A DNA stretch of 64,000 nt from Chondrus crispus (Eukaryota; Rhodophyta; Florideophyceae; Gigartinales; Gigartinaceae): contig NW_005179250.1 of assembly GCF_000350225.1 (NCBI RefSeq), positions 62,001 to 126,000 on the forward strand, written 5' to 3'. How positions within the stretch are numbered: the stretch's first letter is position 1; every line of letters starts with the position of its first letter. This document shows positions 1-10,500 of the stretch, piece after piece. The notes below the pieces were generated by a model that saw only the letters and a program-made list of their open reading frames with translations, searched no databases and had not been told where the DNA came from. Position numbers and translations under genes: made by a program.

Positions 1-774
1 AATTAGCGCCCGGCTCACATGGCCAAGCGAAAAACCGCCATGCTGCCCGACCGGGGCGCCGGCGCTTGCCCATGACGGAGAGGGTCCGCGCAGTGAGGTC
101 GTCGGCTGCCAAGCGGCGGCTAGTACCGATACGGAATGTTCGCGCCAAGGATGGCCGTGGTGGGAAGACTTGAAGTGGAAATGCAGTCTCCGGGACGGAC
201 GGCACGAGGACGTGCCGTCATTTAAGAAGGGGGGTTTGTGGTACAATTGCCAAGTGGCGCTACTGCACTAGGCGGGCGCCAGAGGCATCGCCAAGTACAG
301 TAGTAAGATGTTAACCGATACGGTGCATACGTGGCCAGCACGTGTAGATGTGGCCACGTGGGAGTCCACGTGTAGTTAGTGGCACCAGCTAGTGCAGGTG
401 TACACGTGGTGCGCGACCGATCGGTGGGTTAGTACAGTAGTCATTTTTAGTTACCGTAAGCTACAGTAAGCTGGCTACAGTATGTACAGCTACTGTAGTC
501 CGTCCGGTGCCACCGCCCTACTAGGGGGTATAAGATAGGGGGGCACCGGGCTGGAGGTAAACCGAGGCAAGCACGCCTCCCCTTACTTCCTACCCTAGTC
601 CTTTACCGTACGGTTAAGTAAGTCCCGCAGGTTTCCAGCTCGCCACCGGTCGTACTGCTCTACACCCCAGTACGACTGCGCGTGTCCAGTGCGGTGTACC
701 TCCCTTGTCCTGTGCTTCCTACCGTTCCGGATTATTCTACCTGACGCTCCAGTGTAGCGGTCCCCCAAGCTCCC
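1..774. other. Non-coding, LTR-like promoter sequence
   Basis: No reading frame is convincing here. The stretch is rich in GTAC, TACAGTA and CACGTG words and has a TATA-like box (ggtataagatag) near 527-538, followed by a pyrimidine-rich leader. This resembles the U3/R part of an LTR, and the same word style is seen in the solo LTR at 31.2-31.9 kb. I found no partner copy or terminal repeat in the window, so the assignment is weak. Confidence 0.2.
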
Positions 775-1446
775 TCATTTTAGGTACAGCCTGTCCACAA
801 TTATGACGTCAGCAGCTTCTTCCGATATTCCAACACCGTCTGAACCCTCCCGCCTGTAACCAGACCTTCCTGCTGTTTCCGTATCGGTTAGGGTTCTGGT
901 TCCTTCCTCAGCGGAATTTGATGCTGCTCTCTTGATCGTTTGGCCTCCCTTCTTTCGGGGTCGAGGTGGACTGCGCACGCGCAGAACAACTGGTCCAACG
1001 GATATGGGCATCGCAGTCGTAGCCGCTGCTCTGCCCATGGACGCAGCATCCTCAGCCGCACCGCGTGCAGCAACACTGGCGCTCTTGCCTGCGACGGAAG
1101 CCGTTTCTTCTCCACCTTCACTCCCATCATTCGCAGCACGCGCCCTACCACCACCACGGCCATCACGAGTACCACGAGTGCCACGAGTACCACGAGCACC
1201 GCGAGAACCACGACGACCACGACCACGACGACCTCCGCGCCTCCTTTCAGCACTCGCCCCATTGCCAGAGCTATTGTCGGTCCGAGCACTAGCTACGGTA
1301 CCAGCTGCTTCTTCATTCTCAGCACGAGCGCGTCTTTCTCCCCTATCCAATCGTTTCCGACTCGAATCCTGGTTCATTTCGCCTTCTGAACCGCTTTCAG
1401 ATCCACCTTGACGTTCCGCATCCGCAACTGGTCTCCCGTCCACCAT
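775..1446 (-). CDS. Hypothetical RGG/RG-rich protein
   Basis: Unrecognised open frame. The N-terminal part is acidic and Ser/Gly-rich, the middle carries a dense Arg-Gly tract (GRGRRGSRGARGTRG and neighbours), and the C-terminal third is more mixed. Arg-Gly tracts are typical of RNA- or DNA-binding tails. Two ATGs are possible, at 1446 and at 1377. A TATAAAA box on the same strand at about 1457-1463 favours the second, since it would lie about 80 bases upstream. The other strand and frames are also open through the biased tract, so part of the frame may be a composition effect. It could be a gag-like or accessory protein of the LTR-like sequence next to it, or a small nuclear protein. Confidence 0.3.
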   Translation of the reverse strand: MVDGRPVADAERQGGSESGSEGEMNQDSSRKRLDRGERRARAENEEAAGTVASARTDNSSGNGASAERRRGGRRGRGRRGSRGARGTRGTRGTRDGRGGGRARAANDGSEGGEETASVAGKSASVAARGAAEDAASMGRAAATTAMPISVGPVVLRVRSPPRPRKKGGQTIKRAASNSAEEGTRTLTDTETAGRSGYRREGSDGVGISEEAADVIIVDRLYLK

Positions 1447-1914
1447 ATCAAAGCTTTTATACAGCCTGATAGTACGCAAAGTGAATCACTCTTACTCAAC
1501 GCAGCCACACTACAGCTCTCGTGCCAAGATTCCAAGCAACGGTCGCGATTCAGCGTGATCCACGTAAACCAAATACAACTCCAATGCGCAGCAGCTCTCG
1601 TCCCGCGATTCCCGAACGATTCAGCTAAGCGGTCGCGAATCCCCCTAGTATAAGCCCCACGTTCAAAGCAGGAACGACAGAAATCCTCTCAACACACTCT
1701 TCAACCGGTCGCCTGGGGACTCATCCGAGATGGAAGCCGTTGATGGGACCATCAATAGAGTAGGAGAGTGGACGCCACCACCAGCAAGGCCCGTTACATT
1801 GAGCCCCTCCATCCCGCCAATCAGCGCCCTCCACTTGCGCAAGCCCGCATGGAAGCCAGGGCATTCCCCGCTCATCCCCCAAAATTTACGTCGGTCGACC
1901 TGGCGGGCGCTTCG
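1447..1914. other. Intergenic, nothing recognised
   Basis: Mixed-composition sequence between the RGG-rich ORF and the palindrome cluster. The word tcgcgattc appears twice (near 1540 and 1605) in similar surroundings, but I see no gene. Confidence 0.4.
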
Positions 1915-1936
1915 AGTATGATTGCCCAATCATACT
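1915..1936. promoter_or_regulatory. Phased palindrome, site 1
   Basis: A 22-bp inverted repeat with 9-bp arms AGTATGATT and AATCATACT around the centre GCCC. It is the first of three such sites whose starts are exactly 64 bp apart. It differs from site 3 at one centre base. Confidence 0.7.
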
Positions 1937-1978
1937 GGGAAAGACCTACTTTTCAGTAATTTTTTCGGGGTTCCGGTC

Positions 1979-2000
1979 AGTATGATTCGGCAATCATACT
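1979..2000. promoter_or_regulatory. Phased palindrome, site 2
   Basis: Same 9-bp arms as site 1, with centre CGGC. The whole site is the exact reverse complement of site 3, so it is inverted relative to sites 1 and 3. The 42 bp on either side show no similarity to each other, so this is not a simple tandem duplication. Confidence 0.7.
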
Positions 2001-2042
2001 CGGCCAAGCATGTTTTAATAATAAAATTTCCCACTCTTTTCC

Positions 2043-2064
2043 AGTATGATTGCCGAATCATACT
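2043..2064. promoter_or_regulatory. Phased palindrome, site 3
   Basis: Same arms, centre GCCG. It lies about 590 bp upstream of the ATG of the methyltransferase-SET gene. Three dyad sites at a constant 64-bp period (about six helical turns) suggest binding of a dimeric protein such as a regulator, recombinase or ParB-like factor. Confidence 0.7.
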
Positions 2065-2655
2065 ACACCTGAAACCAATGTCGTACTACGCTGTACTACG
2101 TCATCTCAACCCAACTTCCCATCGGCCTCCACACGTCTTTCCCTCGCCCTCCCTCGCCCTCCCTCGCCCTCCCACGCCGACTAAGCACGCCCAAACCCCA
2201 TTTTATGACCATTCTCCACCTCGCGATCCCTCGATTCATCAGAGGATTAGCGTTATCCGTCGCTGTGCCTCCCCCACCCCAACAAACACGCTTGGGATCC
2301 CCTTCTCTGACCACTGCGCTAATCCGTCTTTGAAAGTCTCGGTCGACCCATTCACCTCATCCGGTTGACTTATCGTCACATTTCCACTGCCGTGTCCCTC
2401 TTCAGATCTTTCGACCATTCCCCTTCATTCTTCCAACAACTACACTCTTTAAAGAGTCTCCCATCCAGCGTCGGCACTCGTCGTTCCCCATTCGTCGCAC
2501 TTACCCGATTGCTATCCGGCGCCTTCCTACTTCTTTTGTTGCCCCAATTTAAAAAGACTACCGACAACAGAATCCACGCCGCCCTCGCACGAGTCAATCA
2601 CCACCCCTGCCTTCTACCTAATATATCCTCCCATCCTTCATCTCATAGCATTACC
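2065..2655 (+). promoter_or_regulatory. Pyrimidine-rich 5' region of the methyltransferase gene
   Basis: C+T-rich sequence with a short tandem ccctcgccct repeat at about 2140-2175. The frame of the downstream gene is open back to about 2365, but there is no ATG before 2656, so most of this is likely promoter and 5' leader. Confidence 0.4.
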
Positions 2656-5640
2656 ATGGCAAAGCTCACTACTTTTGCAAAGCTTTCAATAGCCGTTCGG
2701 GATGCTTGGGATGCTTTGGAACCCACCGCGAAAGCCAGAGACCTTCCTTTTGCAAAGTTCTGCGAATGGGTCCAGAAGGTTTTCGCTAACCGTGCAGAAA
2801 TGGAGATGCCACCAGCCGTCAAGGACATACTCCTTTTTGTTACCGAAGGCAACGACTACACAAACTACGAAAAGACTCAGCTCATTGCCAAGCTCCAAAC
2901 TAGTAGCAATGGATTGTACTTTCGCACTGCTGCCGCCGTTGATATGATGCACAATGAAACCGATAGGCGACTTCGAGACGTATTCGAGCACACATCACGC
3001 GAAGGATTCCCTTTAAATCACAGGCACTTGGTTTGCTCTTTCTTCACAGATAGTGGCCTTTCATGGACGAAGCCTAAAAAAGATAAAACCTACGCCTACA
3101 AAACGGAACCTGTCACCCGATTCGAGCAGCTCATTTTCGTATCCGTGATTATTGACATTACGAAGAGCATCAACGAGGAGAGGCCTGCAAAGAAAAGGAA
3201 AATAACAAGATCAATAGCACAACCGACCTTGTACCCTCCCAGCTTAACCTTGAGCGCCCTCACTACCGAAAAAGCAGTTAGAATAGGAGCTGCAATTCAG
3301 CAAGTGGTCAGAGCGTGGGATACGTATGCTGCCAGCTTCGGTTTTGACGGTGTCGAAAGCATGTTCCTCCTATATCTTCAGTTGACCTCGGATTTCGTTC
3401 AGTTTCGGGTCATTCAGTCACGTACAGAAGGCTTTCTCAGAAGCTCGCAAGCGAAGCGATTTGAGCCCCATGCTTCTCTGACACATAAGAAAGAAGAAAC
3501 GTTCGCACACGTCTGTGATAGAACCAACAGCCTGGATGAGTGCCTACGCACTCTTGCCACAGAGTTCTTCCAAGACATTCATTCAATGACGCATGCGCAC
3601 GAGCTCTACGCACTGCCATCTCACATCAAATGGCCCGGTTTCGTAAGGTTCAAAGTGCACAACGAAGGAGTTCCTCAACGCTTTTCTAAAATACCGCTTC
3701 GCCTTACCAACACAGTTCGAAAGGAGTTAGAGACGGAGATGAGATTGCGGTCAGCTGTACAAAACTACGTACGTACAGCCCCTCGAGTCAAGGAAATTGT
3801 TGGCAACATTATTCCAGTAAGACCTGAGCGGTCGGCTGCTGAGACTCCACTCGAACCATTCTCTACCAAGATCTCAGCCAATGGAACTCGCGCGATTTCA
3901 AACCAAGCGATAAAGAAAAAGATGGAAGAGTTGGAAGATGCACTGAAACCATATCTGAGGCTGTACCGGTCAAGCTTCGAGGAAATCATCGAGCTGGAAG
4001 ATTTAATCGCACCTACGGACCCTTTAAGTTCTTCAGGAGCTCAATTGCTTCTATGTGACCCTCCCTATAACACGAGAAGACATTCGGACAAGAAAAACTC
4101 GGCCCATGATTGCCTCACAAATGAAGACATGGACGAGGTCGTGAAAACTGCAGCTATGGTCCTTAGAAAAGGTGGACACGGCATCATTTTCTGCTCGATA
4201 CAGCAATTCATGACATGGCGTAGAAAGTTCAAAGCCTCGACTACAGACCTCGGCAGGGGCCAAAAGAGGCCCACATTCACTGTGAATTCGATGCCCTTGA
4301 TAGTCGAGAGACATCCCTCAGTCATCACAGTACCCCCGGGAAAGAAGTGTTCACTTGTAAATGGGGCCGAATTGGCAGTCCATATCAAGAAAAACGGTCT
4401 TACATACAAAGAGGAAGAAGCGATGGTTAACTACAAGAACTTTAACTACGTCCCTTCAACATTTCCGGCCTTCAAGAACATCATTAACAATGTCATGTGG
4501 CTTCTTCCCGGTGAACAGCTCCGAGGATGCAACAGCAACGACCCATCAAAAACCTTTGCTCTCCGCGCAGAGCAGAAACCAGTTGCCCTCCTCAAGGAAC
4601 TCATCTGCAGGTTCTCTCAGCCAGGTGATATCGTCGTGGATTTATTCGCCGGTACCTTCTCAACTGCCCATGCTTGCATGACTCTCCCCAATCATCGCAG
4701 ATTTGTCGGGTGCGAAGTAGATGAGGCATGCTTTGCTGTGGCTTCCAACCATGTCTTACGAAGAACAGCATCAGCCATTGCTACCAAGGCCACAGATATC
4801 AAACTATTGTCGAAGTTCCTTCCTTTAGTTTGTTCTGTGCATGAACAGTACGCCCCTCCAGAGATGCTTGATCCCAGGTGGAACGCTCCAAAAGGAATGC
4901 CACCATACCAATGCTTCCCCGACCATATTCTGTCTCATCTAGCATCCACTTGGGATAATCGAGGATTCCTGATTGACTGCATGAACAAGCCATTCCATGA
5001 ATGGCCCCGTCAATACCAAGGCCTGCTTGAACAATCAGACACGAAACAACTTTTGCAGATTGATGCAGCTGCCAACGGTTTGTTCGTCGCAACCTCAACC
5101 ATCAAGCACCAAATGGCTGGTCAGGGTGTATTTGCGGCAAAGACTTTTCAGAAGGGGGACCTAATCTGTTCGTACTTTGGTACGTTGGTATACCACGATC
5201 TCGGAAAGCGCAGGCAGATGGCAAAGAAATATGGCGGCGGTGTACTCGGGGTAGACATACATCGCTACAACAAATATGCGCTGCAAGTGAACATACGCGG
5301 ACACGGATTCAACGCCGTCAAGGACCTGCTGAACGGTCGAAAGGCAATATGCGTTGTCCCTACACCATTCACAATGGGTGGTTACATCAACGACGCGCGC
5401 TATCACCACGACGACGAAGAATTCGAAGCACACAGACAGGGGCAGCTGCTGTTTCCCCGCCCACAAAACGCAAGGTTAATGGCACCGCAAGCTCCCACTC
5501 ATCCGTCCCAATTAGTCCAGCCGACTATTTTGGTCGTGGAAGCACAGACCCTAATCAGTCCAGGATCTGAAATTTTCGTAGACTACGGTATAGAGGGCTT
5601 CGTCTACCACAGCAACGGTAACGGTGGGGATTCCATGTAA
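2656..5640 (+). CDS. DNA (N6-adenine/N4-cytosine) methyltransferase fused to a SET domain
   Basis: Uninterrupted frame of 994 residues from an ATG in good Kozak context (ACCATGG). The N-terminal ~430 residues are unrecognised and contain a basic KKRK patch (a possible nuclear signal). A catalytic DPPY motif is at residues 468-471 and the SAM-binding FAGTFST motif at about 664-670. DPPY coming before FxG is the permuted order of beta-class amino-methyltransferases of restriction-modification type. The C-terminal ~180 residues are SET-like: GQGVFAA (~822), GDLICSYFG (~835), GGYINDA (~908), GSEIFVDYG (970-978). The canonical NHSC is replaced by INDA, so lysine methylation activity is uncertain. 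Joining DNA and protein methylation in one chain is unusual. It may belong to the same unit as the helicase gene downstream. The domain calls are firm, the biological role is not. Confidence 0.85.
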   Translation: MAKLTTFAKLSIAVRDAWDALEPTAKARDLPFAKFCEWVQKVFANRAEMEMPPAVKDILLFVTEGNDYTNYEKTQLIAKLQTSSNGLYFRTAAAVDMMHNETDRRLRDVFEHTSREGFPLNHRHLVCSFFTDSGLSWTKPKKDKTYAYKTEPVTRFEQLIFVSVIIDITKSINEERPAKKRKITRSIAQPTLYPPSLTLSALTTEKAVRIGAAIQQVVRAWDTYAASFGFDGVESMFLLYLQLTSDFVQFRVIQSRTEGFLRSSQAKRFEPHASLTHKKEETFAHVCDRTNSLDECLRTLATEFFQDIHSMTHAHELYALPSHIKWPGFVRFKVHNEGVPQRFSKIPLRLTNTVRKELETEMRLRSAVQNYVRTAPRVKEIVGNIIPVRPERSAAETPLEPFSTKISANGTRAISNQAIKKKMEELEDALKPYLRLYRSSFEEIIELEDLIAPTDPLSSSGAQLLLCDPPYNTRRHSDKKNSAHDCLTNEDMDEVVKTAAMVLRKGGHGIIFCSIQQFMTWRRKFKASTTDLGRGQKRPTFTVNSMPLIVERHPSVITVPPGKKCSLVNGAELAVHIKKNGLTYKEEEAMVNYKNFNYVPSTFPAFKNIINNVMWLLPGEQLRGCNSNDPSKTFALRAEQKPVALLKELICRFSQPGDIVVDLFAGTFSTAHACMTLPNHRRFVGCEVDEACFAVASNHVLRRTASAIATKATDIKLLSKFLPLVCSVHEQYAPPEMLDPRWNAPKGMPPYQCFPDHILSHLASTWDNRGFLIDCMNKPFHEWPRQYQGLLEQSDTKQLLQIDAAANGLFVATSTIKHQMAGQGVFAAKTFQKGDLICSYFGTLVYHDLGKRRQMAKKYGGGVLGVDIHRYNKYALQVNIRGHGFNAVKDLLNGRKAICVVPTPFTMGGYINDARYHHDDEEFEAHRQGQLLFPRPQNARLMAPQAPTHPSQLVQPTILVVEAQTLISPGSEIFVDYGIEGFVYHSNGNGGDSM

Positions 5641-6108
5641 AGTTCCAATACTGACAGGGTCCTAACAATAAAAAAGCAATTTCCTGCACTTCCAGACCAG
5701 GTTTGAGATTATGTGATTACGGTGGACATGAAGATGATTCGCTACGCTATGGCGGGTGCGTCCATGTAAGACGGGTAAGTCCCTGGCGCGCTCTTGTGGC
5801 AGTACATAACCGCAGCAAAAGAGTAGCCCGACCAACATAATAGCCACTACAGTGGTCCCTCGCTATCAAAACTACAGAGTAAAGTCTCGATAAGCTGCGT
5901 ACCTGATATGATGAACTGTCTCGGTACACTGAACCGGAGGACTATGAGGGAGGCGCCACCCCGCTTTTTTGGCCCAGAATCAACGTTTCGTGTTTCTAAC
6001 GTGAACTAGACTCTATAGAATGAACTACGCGATACCATGAACATACAAAAACATGAAAACCCCAGAGTTCACTTTATCGAGGCCGAAATGCGCACTAGAA
6101 ACGAACCA
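5641..6108. other. Intergenic, nothing recognised
   Basis: 3' flank of the methyltransferase gene with an aataaa signal near 5669. No gene seen. Confidence 0.4.
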
Positions 6109-6487
6109 TCAAAGACTACAGAAGCCATCCATACGATTTTGCCTCAGATTCGAACGCTGAAGCCTCCTTACGCGGCTTTGTTCCTCATACAGAAGTGACT
6201 TGATGCTCGAAGGCAGCCCCGATTGAACTAGATTCGCGTCCGTCATAATATAACTGAGTTCGTTAGATAGAGCTTCTAATGTTCCGCGATACCGAGCAAG
6301 CGACGGTTTGCGTCCTGTCCGGTCTTTCGCTGGCACAGTAGAGCGATCGTCCTCACTATCTGAATCACCGTTAAATTGATCTTGCTCAATGCCAGTAAAT
6401 GCCGCAAAATCCCCTAATCCAAGATCAATGGCTTGACCGAGAGCTGACTCTTCTGATATAGACTCTGGATGTGGCAGAATTAAAAGA
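6109..6487 (-). pseudogene. C-terminal remnant of an unrecognised protein, possibly a pogo-like transposase
   Basis: An open minus-strand frame of about 125 residues ending at 6109 with ordinary protein composition. It holds an acidic stretch (GDSDSEDDR), a basic linker (KDRTGRKPSLARYRG) and a helical tail. There is no start codon at its right end, which stops at unrelated sequence near 6488, so it is a truncated C terminus. An acidic tail followed by a basic helix is seen in pogo/Tigger-type transposases, but no DDE motif is present, so that naming is a guess. Confidence 0.3.
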
Positions 6488-6623
6488 AAAGGAAGGCTGG
6501 ATCACAATGTGAAGTGGTCCAGATATGGAATTGCGCCCGTCGACGTTGCCCGTCGACGTTGCCCGTCGATGGACAGAGTCAAGGAAAGTGAGTTTGTGTT
6601 CCTGTGACCGTATCATCGGCATT

Positions 6624-6652
6624 GGTGGAGACGCTCTAAGAGCGTCTCCACC
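6624..6652. repeat. Perfect 29-bp palindrome in a longer imperfect inverted repeat
   Basis: Arms GGTGGAGACGCTCT and AGAGCGTCTCCACC around a single A. The flanks extend the symmetry imperfectly (accgtatcat on the left, atgatacggt-like on the right). A short cgtcgacgttgcc direct repeat lies just upstream (6538-6565). It resembles a fold-back MITE or two head-to-head ends. Confidence 0.5.
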
Positions 6653-7571
6653 GGTGTGGTCCAAATCATACGGTACCCGTAAAACGGGTACACGTGTACA
6701 CGAGCAGTTCCGCCGCCGTGAACTGCCTCGGTAAGGCGAACTCAATGGGCTGCTCGGAAGCGCCACATTTCGGTTCACGATATCGAGACTTTACTCTGTA
6801 CCCCGTGTTTCTTACCGAGGTGAGTTTCTCAGAATATTGGGATTTTGAATACATTTACGCAAGTCCGGCCTGGTGGTTGAATAGTAACCAGTGTCTTCCT
6901 TTCGTTACTAATTAGCGCATGTTGTAATCATTATATATTTAATGTTAATATTGAGTTTTCAATTAGTTATAATTTTCCTGGACTTGGGAAGCCGTCAGCG
7001 TAGGAAAGTCGGTCGAAGAATTTTTTGGAAGTATACAGCCACCGGCCCCCACTGTTAGGAATGTACACGGACAACTGTGTTCCCGTAATCCCCCTCCTCC
7101 CCCTAATCTCAAATTCGAGATGCACACTCATAACTTCAACCAAAATCAAAATTGCTCAACCTGCACCTCATTCAGACTCTGGCAAATCACAGATCAAATT
7201 CACATCCCCATTCCCTTCTGACGCCATACAGCGACGTGTTTCCCTAACTCACGTAATCACCCTTAATTTCATGACCCTACTTCCTTGACACCCACTACTA
7301 ACTATGCCAAATTCTCCACATCATCGTAGAACTTCACCACGTATCGGAACGTCAACCCTTCCTTTCTGTGCTACCCAGGCTCCCCGTTCTCCTACTCAGT
7401 ATGAGCCCCTCGCAGGTCTTATTTCGACGCAATGTTTACATATACAGGGTTCTCGTACTCACTGACCCCCCGCTCTCTCTCTTTACCTCTTCTCTTCTTC
7501 CCCAGCGTTTCGCATCCCCGAAACCCCTCACCTCTCGCCTCCTTTCCCGCTCTCTCCCGACTTCACGCGCA
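6653..7571 (+). other. Intergenic and putative promoter/leader of the helicase gene
   Basis: AT-rich to about 6960, then increasingly C+T-rich towards 7571, like the leader of the methyltransferase gene. In-frame ATGs exist at 7401 and 7572; the C+T-rich run just before 7572 favours the later one. No other gene seen. Confidence 0.4.
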
Positions 7572-10500
7572 ATGACTACGCCATCGCATGCCGCCGCTTT
7601 CGTCCGCAACGATCCTCGGGTGCCACTGCATCTCGCACCTACGTCCTTGTCTGTTGGCTTCCATTCCATCCCCCTCATCCTTGTCTGCGTCGATTGCAAG
7701 AGCGGGTCCCCCAGCGCAAGGGCCTTCAGCGACCACTTGCGCCACGTTCACAACATCCCTACTCCCCAGGCCGCACAGCGCTCTAGACTCGCAGAAGAAG
7801 CCCTCTCCTTCCACCGTACCTCTGTTTCCGATTCTCCGCTCCTTTCCGACTACCTGCAGGCTCCCCAATTCCTCCCCGATCCGGCAATCACTCTTCCGAT
7901 CAAGAGCCTCCCCCCGCTTCAAGGATTCACTTGCAAATTAGTCTACTTCTGTCCTCTTTGCAAGCTCTCCAAGGGCACCCCGAAACGGCTTCGACAACAT
8001 ATGAACTCCGTCCACCCGCCTGATGCACCCGGAAACCCCTCGCCGACCGAGGTTGATCAAATCATTGGCCGCGGTGCTGTTCGCGCCCAGTCTCTGTTTA
8101 GTGGTGCCAAGACCAAATACTTTCCCGTTACGGCCGAAGAGCCAATCGGGGAAATGGTCACCGTCTCCCAAGTCCCCGTCGGCATTCCTGACTCAGAAGA
8201 AGAAGATCCTATCCAATCCGCCCCGGTGTCGTCACCCCTCCCCATGGACACAACAACCGACTCAACTCTAGACCTCATCACTCCAGACCCCAACTCCCCG
8301 TCTTATGAGCTCCACAAATGTGCCGCCGACGTACTGGCCCGTCTAACGTGTTCCAGTTCGGACCTGGCCCCGGGTCGACGATCTCATACCGAATTGGAGG
8401 AAAATGACGCAGACTCCGGCATCGCCCTCCGCAACACATTCCTGTCGATCACCGACTTTGATGAAGCCCTCGACGCTCTGTCTTTACGCCGTGAGAAGGC
8501 AGCTCAACTCACGGGTGCCGTCACGACGGAGGACGTTCAAGCAACTTTATCCACGGTTGCAACCTGCGTCCATCTATACTTTCAAAGTATCGCCAAGGTC
8601 GTCAGGGACGTCACGCATGGATTTCGTCAAGCGATAAACCTCCACGGCACTACGCCCTTCCGACGGGTTCAATCCGTGGCAGAACGAAGATATGCTAGTC
8701 ATGTTGCCCGCCTCCTCTTCTTCACTCATCAGACACGGGACGCCGACTTTTCCCGTAATGAACAGACTTCCGTCGTGATCGACGCCTTCTTTCATGAGCT
8801 CAATCGCACATCTCTCCACGAGACCCCAGGTGAAACTCTCTCCCACGCCTTACACAGTCGCCTTCACGATGCCATGAAAAGCTTGCTCCTCGTCCGGCTC
8901 AGGCATGTCGACCTCCTCACCAACTTGGCCGTTCGTAATTTTGTTGTCGCCGCTACCGTCGTTGCAAGTTCCGCCCCACTCTTCGCCGAGACTTCCCCGA
9001 CCCTCAGACTCGCCGAAGCCGGTGACATGAGTCACATTCTTGCCGCCCTCCAATACGCTGTTTCCGTGACAGCGATTCAAGAACTCCGCCGAGTAGCAGA
9101 AACGCCCCTTCCGGCCGCCCACCTCAACGAGAACCACCAAGATCCAGCTGCTGCCATCATCGCAACCGTCGATCAAGATGCCAACACTGCCGCTACATTC
9201 ATACGAAAAACTTTGGATGTCATCATGCGAATCATAAAACATGAGGAAGGTCCAATCTCTTTCGCCGTCTGTGCCATTCACAAGCAACACCCTTGTGGAA
9301 TCATCAAATCTCACCACCTCTCCATGCCTCTTTTGGGGACGATCATCACAAACCAACACAAGACTTTCGACAAGTTCTTCTACGAACACTGTCTTCTGGG
9401 GGCCGAGCTTCCTCCTGATTTCCAACGACTCGTTTTATCTCTGCGTGACGACCCCACGAACCGCGCTCCTGGCTTTTCCTTTCCCTCACTCACCACGCTT
9501 CCTGCGTGCAGGCCAACGTTGCCCATCTCCTCCATGCTCTAATGAATCCATCGTCCGATTACCTCCATCGCACACCTTGCGTCCACCCCACATGTTCCTT
9601 TCCGCGCAGGGTTCCTACACAAGATGAGGCATCCGGTCTTGGCCCATCCCCTACCTCTACTGCTTCCTCTGGCCAAGACCGAGAAATTCAAGTCGCTGGT
9701 GTTCGAATGACGAAAACAGGAGTCTTGCAGTTTCTCGCTCATTGCCAAATCATCCAAGACTCCCTACTTGCTATGATGCATTTTTCGTCCGGATCTCCCG
9801 GTCGAGCAACCGAGATATGCACTTATAGGCTACAAATGGGGAGAACAACATCCGGAACATCTTCATCGGCCACCACTCCGAAATTTTGTTCAACCCTGGC
9901 TACTGCAAGTCAAGGGCCGCGCTCGGTTACAACCGCGCGGTGTACCGATTTCCCGACAAGCAAACTTCGTTCCGAATGATCTCATACTTGTCGGTCATTC
10001 GCCCCTTGGAATGCGAAATGGTCAGAGCTCTCCATGGTGACGAAGCCATGAGAACCCATTGGACATTCTTATTCGCCAACAACGGCCAACGTTTCTCACC
10101 GGCACGTGTCACAAAGGTCATCAGGACTGCCCTGCAATCCAGGAGCATTCACATCTCCTTCAAGGATTACAGGCAGTTCACCAGTGGAATGGTTCCGCTT
10201 ATATGTCAGAATAAGCTCCACAGCAGCATGAATGACATATTGGCAGAACACACCACAGCCGGACACCAACAAGCTGCGCATACCTCCTCTATCGCCCACA
10301 AACACTACGGACGAACTACCTCGCTAATGCCCGACTGTCCCGCCGCCACGCTAACAAAGCACCGCCAATTCTCCCATGAATGGCACCGCCATCTGAAGCT
10401 GCCGTCATTTTATAGTGACCGCGCTTCTTCACAACCGCTCCCCCTCCAACATTCACAGCAACTCCAGTCTCGAGTTACCTCGCTATCCCAACATGAGCCG

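Noticed and set aside
888-1411. Long open frames on several frames and both strands over the GC/RG-rich tract
   Set aside because: They arise from the biased composition. Only the minus frame with ordinary flanks was kept, with low confidence.
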